Source: CAIZWU01 sp942492905 (GTDB lineage: Bacteria; Verrucomicrobiota; Verrucomicrobiia; Verrucomicrobiales; V1-33). From it: DNA of 64,000 bases. The notes beneath the pieces were generated by a model. The model searched no databases. It saw nothing but the letters and a program-made list of their open reading frames with translations, and was not told the DNA's origin. Location: positions 2,170,001-2,234,000 of the forward strand of contig OW818657.1 in NCBI GenBank assembly GCA_942492905.1, given 5' to 3'. Below, in pieces: positions 1-9,300 of this stretch (position 1 is its first letter; every line of letters starts with the position of its first letter). The position numbers and the translations under genes are program-made.

Positions 1-1
1 C

Positions 2-1141
2 CGCTGGGGCGGCAGGAAGGAAACGATGCGGGCACTGGCGCTCGCAGCGCTGGAAACCGGGCGCTTTGACACGGATATCCCGTTCTTTCTGGTGGCTGGA
101 CTTGATGCCCTGCGGCAGGAACTCGACGGCTCCGAGGCATGCCGCGATCTCTACCGCCAGCCTGCGGTGGCGGTGGCCCTCCAGGCAATGTGTCAGGGCT
201 ACGCCGGGGCCGTTCCGGGAGAGCGCGGTCACTGGGCATGGTGGCGTGCCCTTGGCGGTTGGTTGTCCGGCCGGTTGGGTGATACCAGCACAGCCCTGAC
301 CGAAGCGGGCACCCGGCCCATTCCCGGAGAAGTCCGCTCCCGGCTCGCCGACTTGATGAGTGACGAGATTCTCCTTCGGGGCGAGGCCGCTCTCGACAAG
401 GCCGGCCACACCGCGGCATGGCAGACCGCCGTCGAGGCACACGGGAAGGAGGATTTCACCGCTGAAACCGCCGTCCTGGACAAACTGATGGAAATCCCGG
501 CAGAAGCCAAACCCCTCATCGACCGCCAGCGCGGGCTTATCGGGATGGAAACAAAACTGGCCGCAGGAGAATGGGTAAAGCTATCTGCCGACCCTTCGCT
601 TTCAGACTGGCTCCGTCTCGACGGCACGTGGGTAGGCCATTCGGATGGCAACGCTCTCATTACAGGCGATGGCGACCGGGCTCTGATGGTGCATCGGGCA
701 CGGATCGGCCCAGCTTTTGAGGCACGCGGCACCATTCATTCCACCCATCCGGAAAATCCCCGCTTCTGTGCCGGCATCGCTTTTGGCCACCACTCCCTGG
801 ATAGCAAACCGGGCAAGTGGGTCACTGCGGAGATCATCTGGAGCAAGCAGGGGAAGAGTGCGATGATCAACAGATCCTACTACAACACTGGAATTCTCGA
901 CAAGGCTACCTCCTGTGATTTCTCCAAACCGGTGCCTTGGACTCTCAAGCTGCAGGACGACAAGCTAACATGGACACTGGGAGGCGGTTTCGTCTGTGAG
1001 AATGAACTCCTTGTCAGGGATGGAAATCTGAAGGGCCACTACTCCACCGCTTCAGATGGCCGGGTCGGTTTCTGCACGAGAGTCACTACGATAGGGAATT
1101 CAATGATCTATTCCCCTATCGAGATCCGGCGGTTAAAGTGA
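2..1141 (+). CDS. Hypothetical protein, 5' end outside the window
   Basis: The reading frame is open from the first base of the window, so the gene probably begins upstream; the first internal ATG is at 26. The visible part is about 380 residues. The N-terminal half is helical and rich in Ala, Leu and Trp. The C-terminal half (from about residue 190) is rich in Trp, Gly and aromatic residues and looks like a beta-sandwich of concanavalin/LamG type, ending in basic residues just before the TGA. I do not recognise a named family and no catalytic motif is evident. The gene stands alone; the next gene is convergent on the minus strand with its terminator in between. Confidence 0.6.
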   Translation, partial: RWGGRKETMRALALAALETGRFDTDIPFFLVAGLDALRQELDGSEACRDLYRQPAVAVALQAMCQGYAGAVPGERGHWAWWRALGGWLSGRLGDTSTALTEAGTRPIPGEVRSRLADLMSDEILLRGEAALDKAGHTAAWQTAVEAHGKEDFTAETAVLDKLMEIPAEAKPLIDRQRGLIGMETKLAAGEWVKLSADPSLSDWLRLDGTWVGHSDGNALITGDGDRALMVHRARIGPAFEARGTIHSTHPENPRFCAGIAFGHHSLDSKPGKWVTAEIIWSKQGKSAMINRSYYNTGILDKATSCDFSKPVPWTLKLQDDKLTWTLGGGFVCENELLVRDGNLKGHYSTASDGRVGFCTRVTTIGNSMIYSPIEIRRLK

Positions 1142-1241
1142 GGATTAAAGTAGCACGGAGGAGTGGATTTGGGCGTCCCGGCCCATTCTGGAAGGCGTGG
1201 CCAACCGGCTTGGTATTTGAGATGAATGACGTCGCAGGACA

Positions 1242-1273
1242 CAAAAAAGCCGCAGGCAAAGACTGCCCGCGGC
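1242..1273 (-). terminator. Intrinsic terminator of the 1295-1669 gene
   Basis: On the minus strand a 10-bp stem (1264-1273 with 1249-1258, one G-U pair) with a 5-nt loop is followed by a run of six T. It begins 21 nt after the stop codon of the minus-strand gene ending at 1295. Confidence 0.85.
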
Positions 1274-1294
1274 TCGTGTGGGGGAGGTTCCGGG

Positions 1295-1669
1295 TTAGTG
1301 GAAGTGTTTGGTGATGAACTCCACCAGCTTTTCATCGCTCATGGGGTTGGAGGTGCTTTCCGACGTGGGCGTATTTTTGAACTGGGGAGTGCTGGCAAGG
1401 TAGTGCAGGAATTGTTCCTGGATCGTGCCGGTGCCGGTGATGTGGATCTCATCCGCGTTCACGAGATGATGGCCGATCTCCTTGAAATACTTTTGCACCA
1501 AGGTGATCTCGAGGTGGTTCGCGGAGCTCTCATTCGAATTGGCTCCCGGACCAGGGTTTTTGGCATGGCCAAGGATGGTGAAGGCTGAGGTGGCGGGGTC
1601 AAAGCCCACCACGGTCGCGTGGTGGGTATCCATCCACACTCCGAATCTTTTTTTGATTTTATCTGACAT
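1295..1669 (-). CDS. Conserved 124-residue protein, possible eRF1/host-attachment-like fold
   Basis: A 124-residue soluble protein. The N-terminus has the FGVWMDTHHATVVG pattern seen in a conserved group of small bacterial proteins, common in Bacteroidota, that resemble the archaeo-eukaryotic release factor (eRF1/Pelota-like) domain; a central GTGTIQEQFLHYLA stretch fits that group. The assignment to the release-factor-like fold is from memory of the family and is uncertain; the function is unknown. The ATG at 1669 is preceded by AAGGA at a good distance, one of the few convincing ribosome binding sites in the window. It is monocistronic with its own terminator at 1242-1273. Confidence 0.75.
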   Translation of the reverse strand: MSDKIKKRFGVWMDTHHATVVGFDPATSAFTILGHAKNPGPGANSNESSANHLEITLVQKYFKEIGHHLVNADEIHITGTGTIQEQFLHYLASTPQFKNTPTSESTSNPMSDEKLVEFITKHFH

Positions 1670-1839
1670 AAGTCCTTACCACACAGCCGATTGGCCTGGA
1701 TAGCAAATGCCATTTCCAGGGGCTGCTCCGGCGTCGGCGGGACGGGCGGACCCTGATGCCCAAAGCGGCTTTCAGCCCCTGAGGGCGACCGCTTTTCTCT
1801 GGCGAAAACCGGCCACGGGATTCCGTATGTTGCTCCTGC

Positions 1840-3243
1840 ATGAGAACTTCCCTCACCCTCCTCACTCTTTCCTCGCTCCTGATGGCATCCGCCATGGCTG
1901 AACTCCGCGCCGGTGCCGCAAAGGTGGTGATCAGCCCTCCGGTTGGTGCGGGTATGGCCGGGTATTATCATTTCCGCGCCTGTGACGGGGTGTTGGATGA
2001 TATTCACGCCCATGCCCTGGTGCTCGACGACGGTGCCACCCGGGCCGCCCTCGTCACCCTGGACCTCATCGGGTCGCCCCGGGAATTGGTGGACGCGGTG
2101 CGCGCCGAGGTGCAGAAAAGCGGCCTTCTGCCCGGGGCGCAGGTGATGATCTCCGCCACCCACGCCCATACCGGTCCGGTTCCGGGTCGCTTTCTCCGCA
2201 CTCCGGATGAACCCAATGCGGCCGCGCTCGCGGTGCATGAAAAGTACATGGCGGGCCTGCCGTCGCTGATCGCTTCCAGCGTGGTGGAAGCCGTGAAGAA
2301 GCTCTCGCCGGTGATGGTGTCAGGGACCACTGGCGAATGCCAGGATGTGTCCTTCTGCCGGCGATTCTACATGCGTGACGGCACGGTCGGCTGGAATCCC
2401 GGTAAACTGAATCCGGACATCTCGATGCCCACCGGCACCCCCGACCCGCAGGTCCAGGCGATCTTCTTCGAGGCGGCGCACGAACCCTCACAACAAGTGC
2501 CCGCCCTCGCCATCTACGCCAATTTCGCCATGCATCCTGACACGGTCGGCGGGACCAAAACCTCGGCCGATTACCCCGGCGCCCTCGCCCGCATCCTGTC
2601 AGGGTATCACGGCAAGGACTGCATCACGCTTTTTGGCAATGGCACCTGCGGCAACCTCAACCACCTGGATGTGCAGTGGCCGCGCGCCCAGAGGGGACCG
2701 GAGGAGGCCCACCGGCTGGCCACGCTCATCGCCGCCGCCATTTTCCGCGCGGAGAAAACGCAGCGTGTATTCGTTCCCGGGGCACTGCAGGTGAAAAGCG
2801 TCACCGTTCCGCTGGAGGTGCCCTTTGTGACTAACGAGCAGGAGGAGATCGCTCGCCACACGGTGCGCAAACAGCAGGACGGGCCGCTGCCGTCGTTCAT
2901 GCAACTGGTGCACGCCAACCGCCTGCTCGACGTCGCTCCCCGCCAGGGGAAACCGATTGAGGCCGAAGTCCAGGTTATCACCCTCGGCAAGGACGCCGCA
3001 TGGATTGCCTTTCCGGGCGAAGTCTTCGTGGAACTCGGGACCGCCCTCAAAAAGCGGTCGCCCTTCCGCCACACCCTCATAACCACCCTGGCCAACGGCA
3101 GCGAGGGCTACATCCCTGACCGCCGCAGCTACGCCGAAAGAGCCTACGAAGCCGAGAGCGCCCGCGTGGAGCCCGGCTCCGGAGAAAAGCTGGTGGAAGC
3201 CGCCGCCAGCCTGCTCGCGGAGCTGTATGCCCGGGAGCACTGA
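1840..3243 (+). CDS. Secreted neutral/alkaline ceramidase-like hydrolase
   Basis: A 467-residue protein with a Sec signal peptide (about residues 1-20, ending ASAMA). It resembles the N-terminal domain of neutral/alkaline non-lysosomal ceramidases, zinc amidases that cleave the N-acyl bond of ceramide. Candidate zinc ligands are visible: SATHAHTGP (H108, H110) and NFAMHPDT (H232). The stretch around 267-273 (GNGTCGN) lies where the family has its catalytic Ser loop, but this protein has Thr-Cys, so classical ceramidase activity is doubtful. It is shorter than true ceramidases (about 650 residues) and lacks their C-terminal immunoglobulin-like domain. Such short homologues are common in Verrucomicrobiota and Planctomycetota; their substrate is unknown. 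Confidence 0.8.
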   Translation: MRTSLTLLTLSSLLMASAMAELRAGAAKVVISPPVGAGMAGYYHFRACDGVLDDIHAHALVLDDGATRAALVTLDLIGSPRELVDAVRAEVQKSGLLPGAQVMISATHAHTGPVPGRFLRTPDEPNAAALAVHEKYMAGLPSLIASSVVEAVKKLSPVMVSGTTGECQDVSFCRRFYMRDGTVGWNPGKLNPDISMPTGTPDPQVQAIFFEAAHEPSQQVPALAIYANFAMHPDTVGGTKTSADYPGALARILSGYHGKDCITLFGNGTCGNLNHLDVQWPRAQRGPEEAHRLATLIAAAIFRAEKTQRVFVPGALQVKSVTVPLEVPFVTNEQEEIARHTVRKQQDGPLPSFMQLVHANRLLDVAPRQGKPIEAEVQVITLGKDAAWIAFPGEVFVELGTALKKRSPFRHTLITTLANGSEGYIPDRRSYAERAYEAESARVEPGSGEKLVEAAASLLAELYAREH

Positions 3244-3314
3244 GCCGATGGAGGGGCTGGTTGCCAGGCAAATGATAACTATCCAAAAACCGGCTGCCTG
3301 GTGCGCTTGGACGG

Positions 3315-4160
3315 TCAGCCCACGCGAACGCTGATCATTGCGGACCAAGGGCTAGGGCCTTTGGCGCCGAGGGCGCGGACACGGCAACGGTGAATGGAGC
3401 CGGGGGCCTGGCCGGTAAGGACGGTTTTGACCTGGAACAAGTGGCGGGAGGGACTGGAGTCGAGGAACCCGGGGATGCCGACGGGGCATATCTGCAATTC
3501 GTAGGCGTGGGCGTTGGGGACACTATTCCAACGGATGACGGCCTGCCCGGGGAATTCATTGGTTTGGCTGCGGAGGGAGGCGGGGGCCGGAAGTTGTTGG
3601 GCGGGACCGGAGCGGCGGCGCAAATCCCAGCCGGCGCTGACGAGGGCTCCCACGGAGGGATTGACGGCTTCGCAGGCCTTGGCGGCCTGACGGAGGGCGT
3701 CGCGGCCTTCCTGGAGGTCGAGGTCAAGGGCGGCGCGGTTGGCTTTCCATTCGATATCAAGGGCGGCCATGTGGTCGAGCCGGCTGCGGAGGGCGTCCCC
3801 GGCCTTGAGGAGGCGGAGGCGTTGGTCTTCCAGGCCGGCGTAATGGGCATTGCCTTCCATGGCGTGTTCGATGCGGTGGAGCAGGATATCCAGATCAGCG
3901 GGAGTCAGGGCAGTGACATCCATGCGCACGCTGCCAACCGGCTCCGGGGGCTTGGGCAGGAGGACTTCCAATGCTGCTTCATCCAAGTGGGAAGCGGGTG
4001 TGGCAAGATTGGTTTCCAAGGTCATGGATTCCTCGGTGGGAGACCCTGTTTGGACAGAGGCCACGGCTGCTGCTTTGGGCTTGCGGCCCTTTGCCCGAAT
4101 GGGGAGCTGGACGGATGATCCATCGGAATGGAGCAGAGTGGCGGGCCGGGTGGTTTTCAT
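3315..4160 (-). CDS. Hypothetical protein with C-terminal fibronectin type III domain
   Basis: A 281-residue protein without a signal peptide. The first 60 residues are polar and basic, probably disordered. Residues about 75-180 are strongly helical and may form a coiled coil or helical bundle. Residues about 190-281 read as a fibronectin type III domain (VIRWNSVPNAHAYELQI, then a YxxRVRALG-like strand and SPWSAMISVRVG). It is convergent with the ceramidase-like gene, with only 71 bases between the stops; those bases contain a CCAGGCA/TGCCTGG inverted repeat without a T-run. Function unknown. Confidence 0.7.
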   Translation of the reverse strand: MKTTRPATLLHSDGSSVQLPIRAKGRKPKAAAVASVQTGSPTEESMTLETNLATPASHLDEAALEVLLPKPPEPVGSVRMDVTALTPADLDILLHRIEHAMEGNAHYAGLEDQRLRLLKAGDALRSRLDHMAALDIEWKANRAALDLDLQEGRDALRQAAKACEAVNPSVGALVSAGWDLRRRSGPAQQLPAPASLRSQTNEFPGQAVIRWNSVPNAHAYELQICPVGIPGFLDSSPSRHLFQVKTVLTGQAPGSIHRCRVRALGAKGPSPWSAMISVRVG

Positions 4161-4816
4161 AGGAATGGCAGGAGCGGTGGGAACCGGATCGTCGGAGTTA
4201 GTCTAACCCCGGACCCTTTCTTAAGCAAATAATTTCCACAAATACCAGTAGATTCCGGAATTATCTGGAGGCAAACTCAGTTGGATCATGCGGTAAGTCC
4301 TTGATAGTAAGGTGCATTGGGCTGCGGGGTCATCCCCCTGTCATTTCCAAAGCAACCCCATCTACCGGTAAAGGGGGTTGTTTTTGCTTCCGAAAAGACG
4401 TGCTTTCTCTTATAAAACCAGCAGACTTTGGTCTATCAGTGAGACTCATCTGGAGAGGGAAGGGCTTGGGTTTGGTTGCGTATGGGGCTCATTTGAGGTT
4501 GGCAGTTGGTTGGGTGGGATGGCAGAAGCACTCCCGTCTGTGGCTGCATGGATTTCAAAAATGGTGGGCAGGGGGATGGGTGATGGCGCAAAGCGAGCTG
4601 CTTTACGATAAGCAATGGGTTTACTTTTAGGGGCAAAAGATCCGGACCGCTCTGCAGCGGATGTCCGCGCCCGTTCCCGGAAAGACCCTGCCACCCGGGC
4701 TGTCCATGAAGGGGCGTTCAACAAATTCTTCTCCGACGTAAGCCGACCAGCAATGGGGGCAGCAGCGGGCTGATGTAATTTACCGGTCATTCTCCCCGTT
4801 TCACGGGAACTGCTCT
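4161..4816. other. Gene-poor 656-bp stretch with a possible small remnant
   Basis: No convincing gene is visible. It holds an orphan plus-strand terminator (4353-4385). A plus-strand frame reads M-G-L-L-L-G-A-K-D-P at 4615-4773 (52 residues, ending in TGA); its composition is protein-like and the same frame is open for about 230 bases before an in-frame TAA at 4609-4611. This could be the remains of a small gene, but no family is recognisable and there is no ribosome binding site. An overlapping minus-strand frame (4446-4790) is Pro- and Ser-rich and looks spurious. Confidence 0.3.
4353..4385 (+). terminator. Orphan intrinsic terminator
   Basis: CAACCCC (4353-4359) pairs with GGGGTTG (4374-4380) around a 14-nt loop, followed directly by TTTTTG. 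No plus-strand gene ends upstream, so it may close a small untranslated RNA starting somewhere in 4230-4320. Confidence 0.6.
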
Positions 4817-6058
4817 ATGAATCGACGTCACTTCCTCGGACAGGCTGCGCTTGCGGGTGCGGTTTCCAACGCCTTGCCATCCCACCGGGCCGGGGCTGCT
4901 TCGGTGACGGCGGTGGTAGGGGATGCACGGGCGTCCTGGGTGGCAATGCTGCAACGGGTGGCGGAGCCGGTGCTGGGCCAACTGGCGGCGGACCGGTTGA
5001 AGGCCTCCATGCCCGTCGAGGCGAGGCCCGGCCATGAGGAGAAACGACGCGGGGTGACGCATCTGGAGGCGCTGGGGCGCACCCTGGCCGGCATCGCCCC
5101 TTGGCTGGCGGTCCAGGGGATCACGGCAGAAGAAGGGGCGCAGCGTGACCGGATGGCGGGCCTCGCCCGCGGGGCGCTGGCGCGGGCGGTCGATCCGGCG
5201 GCGGCGGACCGGCTGGAGTTCACTGCGGCTCCGCAGAATCTGGTGGACGCGGCCTTCCTGGCGCTGGGGTTGTCGCGGGCGCGGCACGTGCTCTGGGATC
5301 AGCTGGAGGGAAATGTCAGGGATCGGCTGGTGGCCGCGCTGCAGAGCACCCGGAAATTCACACCGGGCCAGAACAACTGGCTGCTGTTCTCTGCGGTGAT
5401 CGAGGCGTTTCTGGCCAGCATTGGAGCGGCGTGGCTGCCCGGGCCGGTGGAGAAGGCTCTCTCCTCGCACGAGGAGTGGTATCAGGGAGATGGCGCTTAC
5501 GGCGATGGCCCGCACTTTCACTGGGACTACTATAACAGCTTTGTGATCCAGCCGATGCTGCTCAGCGTGCTCGACCTCCTTACGCCGGTGGACCCGCGCT
5601 GGAGCACCCATCAGGCCGCGGTGAGGAAGCGGGCGGTGCGTTATGCGGCGGTGCAGGAGCGATCCATTGCCACGGATGGCAGCTATCCTCCGCTGGGGCG
5701 TTCCCTCACCTATCGCTGTGGAGCCTTTCATCACCTCGCGGCCATGGCCCTGCGGCGGGAGTTGCCGGAAGGGGTGGCCCCTGCCCAGGTGCGCGGAGCC
5801 CTGGGCGCGGTGATCCAGCGGACGCTGGGGGCCGCGGATACCTTTGATGCGGCAGGCTGGCTGCGCATCGGCCTGGCCGGACATCAGCCCGCCCTGGCCG
5901 AATCCTATATCAGCACCGGCAGCCTCTATCTCTGCACGCTCGCCTTCCTGCCACTCGGTCTGCCGCCCGCGGAGGCCTTCTGGTCCGGCCCCGCCACGGA
6001 CTGGACCTCCCGTCAAATCTGGTCAGGCGCCAATCTTCCCGCGGATCATGCGGTTTGA
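4817..6058 (+). CDS. DUF2264 family protein, Tat-exported
   Basis: A 413-residue protein. The N-terminus MNRRHFLGQAALAGA is a twin-arginine signal, so export is folded and across the inner membrane. The body matches the DUF2264 family, an (alpha/alpha)-barrel group related to polysaccharide-active enzymes; typical stretches are GQNNWLLFSAVIEAFL, GDGAYGDGPHFHWDYYNS and DGSYPPLGRSLTYRCGAFHHL. Members have been linked to glucuronide or rhamnogalacturonan breakdown; the substrate here cannot be read from the sequence. Start chosen because it gives the Tat motif at the N-terminus. Monocistronic as far as can be seen. Confidence 0.85.
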   Translation: MNRRHFLGQAALAGAVSNALPSHRAGAASVTAVVGDARASWVAMLQRVAEPVLGQLAADRLKASMPVEARPGHEEKRRGVTHLEALGRTLAGIAPWLAVQGITAEEGAQRDRMAGLARGALARAVDPAAADRLEFTAAPQNLVDAAFLALGLSRARHVLWDQLEGNVRDRLVAALQSTRKFTPGQNNWLLFSAVIEAFLASIGAAWLPGPVEKALSSHEEWYQGDGAYGDGPHFHWDYYNSFVIQPMLLSVLDLLTPVDPRWSTHQAAVRKRAVRYAAVQERSIATDGSYPPLGRSLTYRCGAFHHLAAMALRRELPEGVAPAQVRGALGAVIQRTLGAADTFDAAGWLRIGLAGHQPALAESYISTGSLYLCTLAFLPLGLPPAEAFWSGPATDWTSRQIWSGANLPADHAV

Positions 6059-6358
6059 GGCTTCTGGTGCCGCCGGAATGTTAAGTGGCATAACGGACAC
6101 GGATCCAGGCCCGTCATTTCCCGGACTGCTTTTCCTGCGGCTGACGTGCCGGGTCGTGTCAGGAGGCGAGCCGGATGGCATTCCGCCGGCGTCGGAAATG
6201 ATCCCGTAAGTGCGGTTTGCTATTGCACTTGCGTTCTATCCGGCAGGCCCTAGCCCTTGCAGGGACTCCGCTGCGTTTCCGCGAAGACCGCAGACGCAGT
6301 TTTCGTCTGGCACCCCCTTTTCCGGCCACATTCTGGTTTTTCCTCCTTTCATTATCTT
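6059..6358. other. 300-bp intergenic region upstream of the kelch gene
   Basis: No gene seen. CTGCGT (6271-6276) and ACGCAG (6294-6299) form a short stem followed by four T, a weak terminator or leader hairpin. The last 60 bases before the ATG at 6359 are pyrimidine-rich and contain no Shine-Dalgarno sequence. Confidence 0.3.
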
Positions 6359-9300
6359 ATGAACCCGCGTTTCAACCTCTCCGGCGCCGGACTGATCCGC
6401 CCGCTGCATTCCGCAATGTTTTTCCTGCTGCTGGCGGGCGCAGCAATGTTCACCGCTATTCCGGCACACGCGGCGGACACTTTCATTGCCACCGGGGGCA
6501 TGAGCATGGCGCGCCGCGCGCATACCGCTACGCGCCTGCCGGATGCCAGGGTGCTGGTCGCAGGAGGACTCAACGAAACTGGGACCCTGGGTGGGGCGGA
6601 GCTGTACAACGCAGCCAGCGGCGCCTGGACCGCCACTGCGGCCATGGGCACGGCCCGCAGCGGGGCCACCGCGGTGTTGCTGCAAAACGGGAAAGTGCTC
6701 ATCAATGGTGGACGCGACGGCCTGGGGAACGCGCTGGCTTCGGCGGAACTCTATGACCCCGCCACAGGCACCTGGGCCTTCACGGGCGCCATGACCACGG
6801 CCCGCCGGCATCACACCGCCACCCTTTTGCAAAACGGAAAGGTTCTGGTGGCGGGCGGGGCCCTTGATGATGCCGCCACCGTTTCCCTGGACACCTCGGA
6901 GCTATACGATCCCGCCACCGGCACGTGGACGGAGACCGGGCTGCTCAACTACGCGCGGAGCTTGCATACCGTCTCCCTCGCGGGCGGCCAGGCCTTCGCG
7001 ATCGGGGGCACCTCCGGCAGCAGCTTTATCACGGTGATAGAGCTGTATAACCCTGACTGGGGAACGTGGAACATCATGGGGACCGGTCCCGGCACGTCCG
7101 ACCGGGCGCGCAAATTCCACACGGCCACATTACTGCCGAATTCCAACGTGCTGGTAGCGGGCGGCACCCGGGACGTGCCGCTGGCAACGGCCCGGCTGCT
7201 GATTGGTTATGGATTGGAAACCACGGGGTCCCTGACCGGGGGGCGCACGGAGCACACCGCCGCAGTGTTGTCAGGCAACCGGGTGCTGGCAGCGGGTGGC
7301 CTGAATGCCGCGGGGGTTCCCACTGCGGGTGCGGAGATTTATCAGGAGTCCACAAAAACCTGGTCGGCCGCCGCCAGTCTGATCACCGCCCGTGCCGGTC
7401 ATACCGCCACCGTGCTGGCCGGGGGAGCGATTCTCCTGGCGGGAGGGTACGATCCGGCGGGATCGCTTTCCTCCTGCGAAATCTACTCGGCGCAACCCAC
7501 CCAGTGGACGGAGACCGGTCCCATGACAGGCGGGCGGAGTCATCACACTTCAACCCTCCTGCCGGACGGTAAAGTGCTGGTCACCGGTGGGTTCGGTTGG
7601 GGTCAATCCATCGTGGGGAGCGCCGAGGTTTATAATCCGGCGGGCGATGCCTGGAGTCCGGCGGGTCCCTTCAGTCCCCGCACAGGCCATTCCGCGACGT
7701 TGCTGGAGGACGGCAGGGTGGTGGTGACGGGAGGCTATACAGATACCCAGGCTACCAACTATACGGCAGCTACGACGCTTTATGACTCCGCCACCGGCAC
7801 ATGGAGTCAGGCGAACCCGCTCCAGACGGCGCGGGCTTTCCACGCCGCGGTGCTGCTGCCAGCAGGAAAAGTGCTGGTGGCGGGAGGATACCGGCCGCCC
7901 AATAACACCGCCCTCGCCAGCGTCGAGTTGTTTGACCCCGTCTCGGGATCATGGAGTCCCGCCGCCTCCATGCTAACCGAACGCCAGACCCTTTCCGCCA
8001 CGTTGCTCTCCAATGGCAAAGTCCTCGTGATGAGCGAAAGCCCCCCGACGGAGCCGGGCTCTGCCGAGCTCTACGATCCGGTCAACAACGTCTGGCAAGC
8101 CGCCGCCAGCCCCCTTTTTCCCCATGTCTCCCCCGCCCTCACGCTGCTGCCCGACGGGCGGGTGCTAGTGACCGGAGGAGCCGATTACTACACTTCCTCC
8201 TCCACCGGCAAGGCGGAGATTTACAACCCCCTCACGAACACCTGGGCCGCGGCGGCGCCGATGCGCACGGAGGGGGTCTTTCACTCTGCCACGCTGCTCC
8301 AGGACGGGCGGGTGCTGGTATCGGGGAATTATTTCTACCCCATGAACGGCTCAGCGGGAAGGGCCGAAATTTACGATCCGGCAGCGGATTCGTGGGTGCT
8401 GCTGGGGAATGTGAAGACGCGCGGTCACGGGGTTTCCCTGCTATTGGATGGCCGGGCTCTTTTCACGGGAGGAGAGATCTTCGGCAACGATCCCGCCACC
8501 GTCAAAACGCAGACGTTCAATGCCTTTTTCGCCGCCACGGGGACCGCACGACCGGTGATCGCGTCCGCTTCCTTTGATGGCAGCAAAAGGCTGAACCTTT
8601 CCGGTAGTGGCTTTACGGGGAGTCCGGAAACGGAGCCGGTGGTGAAGCTGCGCCGGCTCGACAATGGGCAGACGGCAACCCTGCCATCTGATCCGTCCGT
8701 AGCCTGGTCGGGGATGGCTTTCACCTCGCTCCCCGCCACTGGGTTTCCGCCGGGGCCGGCGATGGCCACGGTGTATCTGAATGGAGTCCCCGGCCAGTCC
8801 ATTTTTGTGAACGTGCCGGGACCTGAAATCAGTGTGCAGAGGGGCACGTCCGGATCGGAATTGGTCAGCGGCAGCCAGGTGGACTTCGGCACGGTAACGC
8901 CCGGGGGCAGTGGGGAGATCACCTTCGTCATCAAAAACACTGGAGGCATTGACTTGACCGGATTGGCCGTCACGATCGACGGGGCAGACGCGTCCTTCTT
9001 CACCCTGGTCACTGCTCCGGCGGTCTCTCTCAGCGGCCCTGCCGGCAGCACCCCCTTCACGGTGAGTTTTGCCTCCGGGAGCCCGGGAGTGAAAAATGCG
9101 GTGCTGCATCTGGCAAACAATGATGCCGATGAAAGCTCCTTCAGCCTTTTACTGAAAGGCACCGGAACGAACACCGCCCCGTTGATTGCTTCCTTGGAAA
9201 ATCAAACGACCGATGAGGATACCGCCACCGCAGCCCTTGCCTTGACCTTGGGAGATATGGAAACACCGGGAGCCCTGACTCTTTCCGCGCTGTCTTCGAA

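Noticed and set aside
4787..6016. A 409-codon minus-strand frame
   Set aside because: It is antisense to the DUF2264 gene and rich in Arg, His and Pro, unlike a folded protein.
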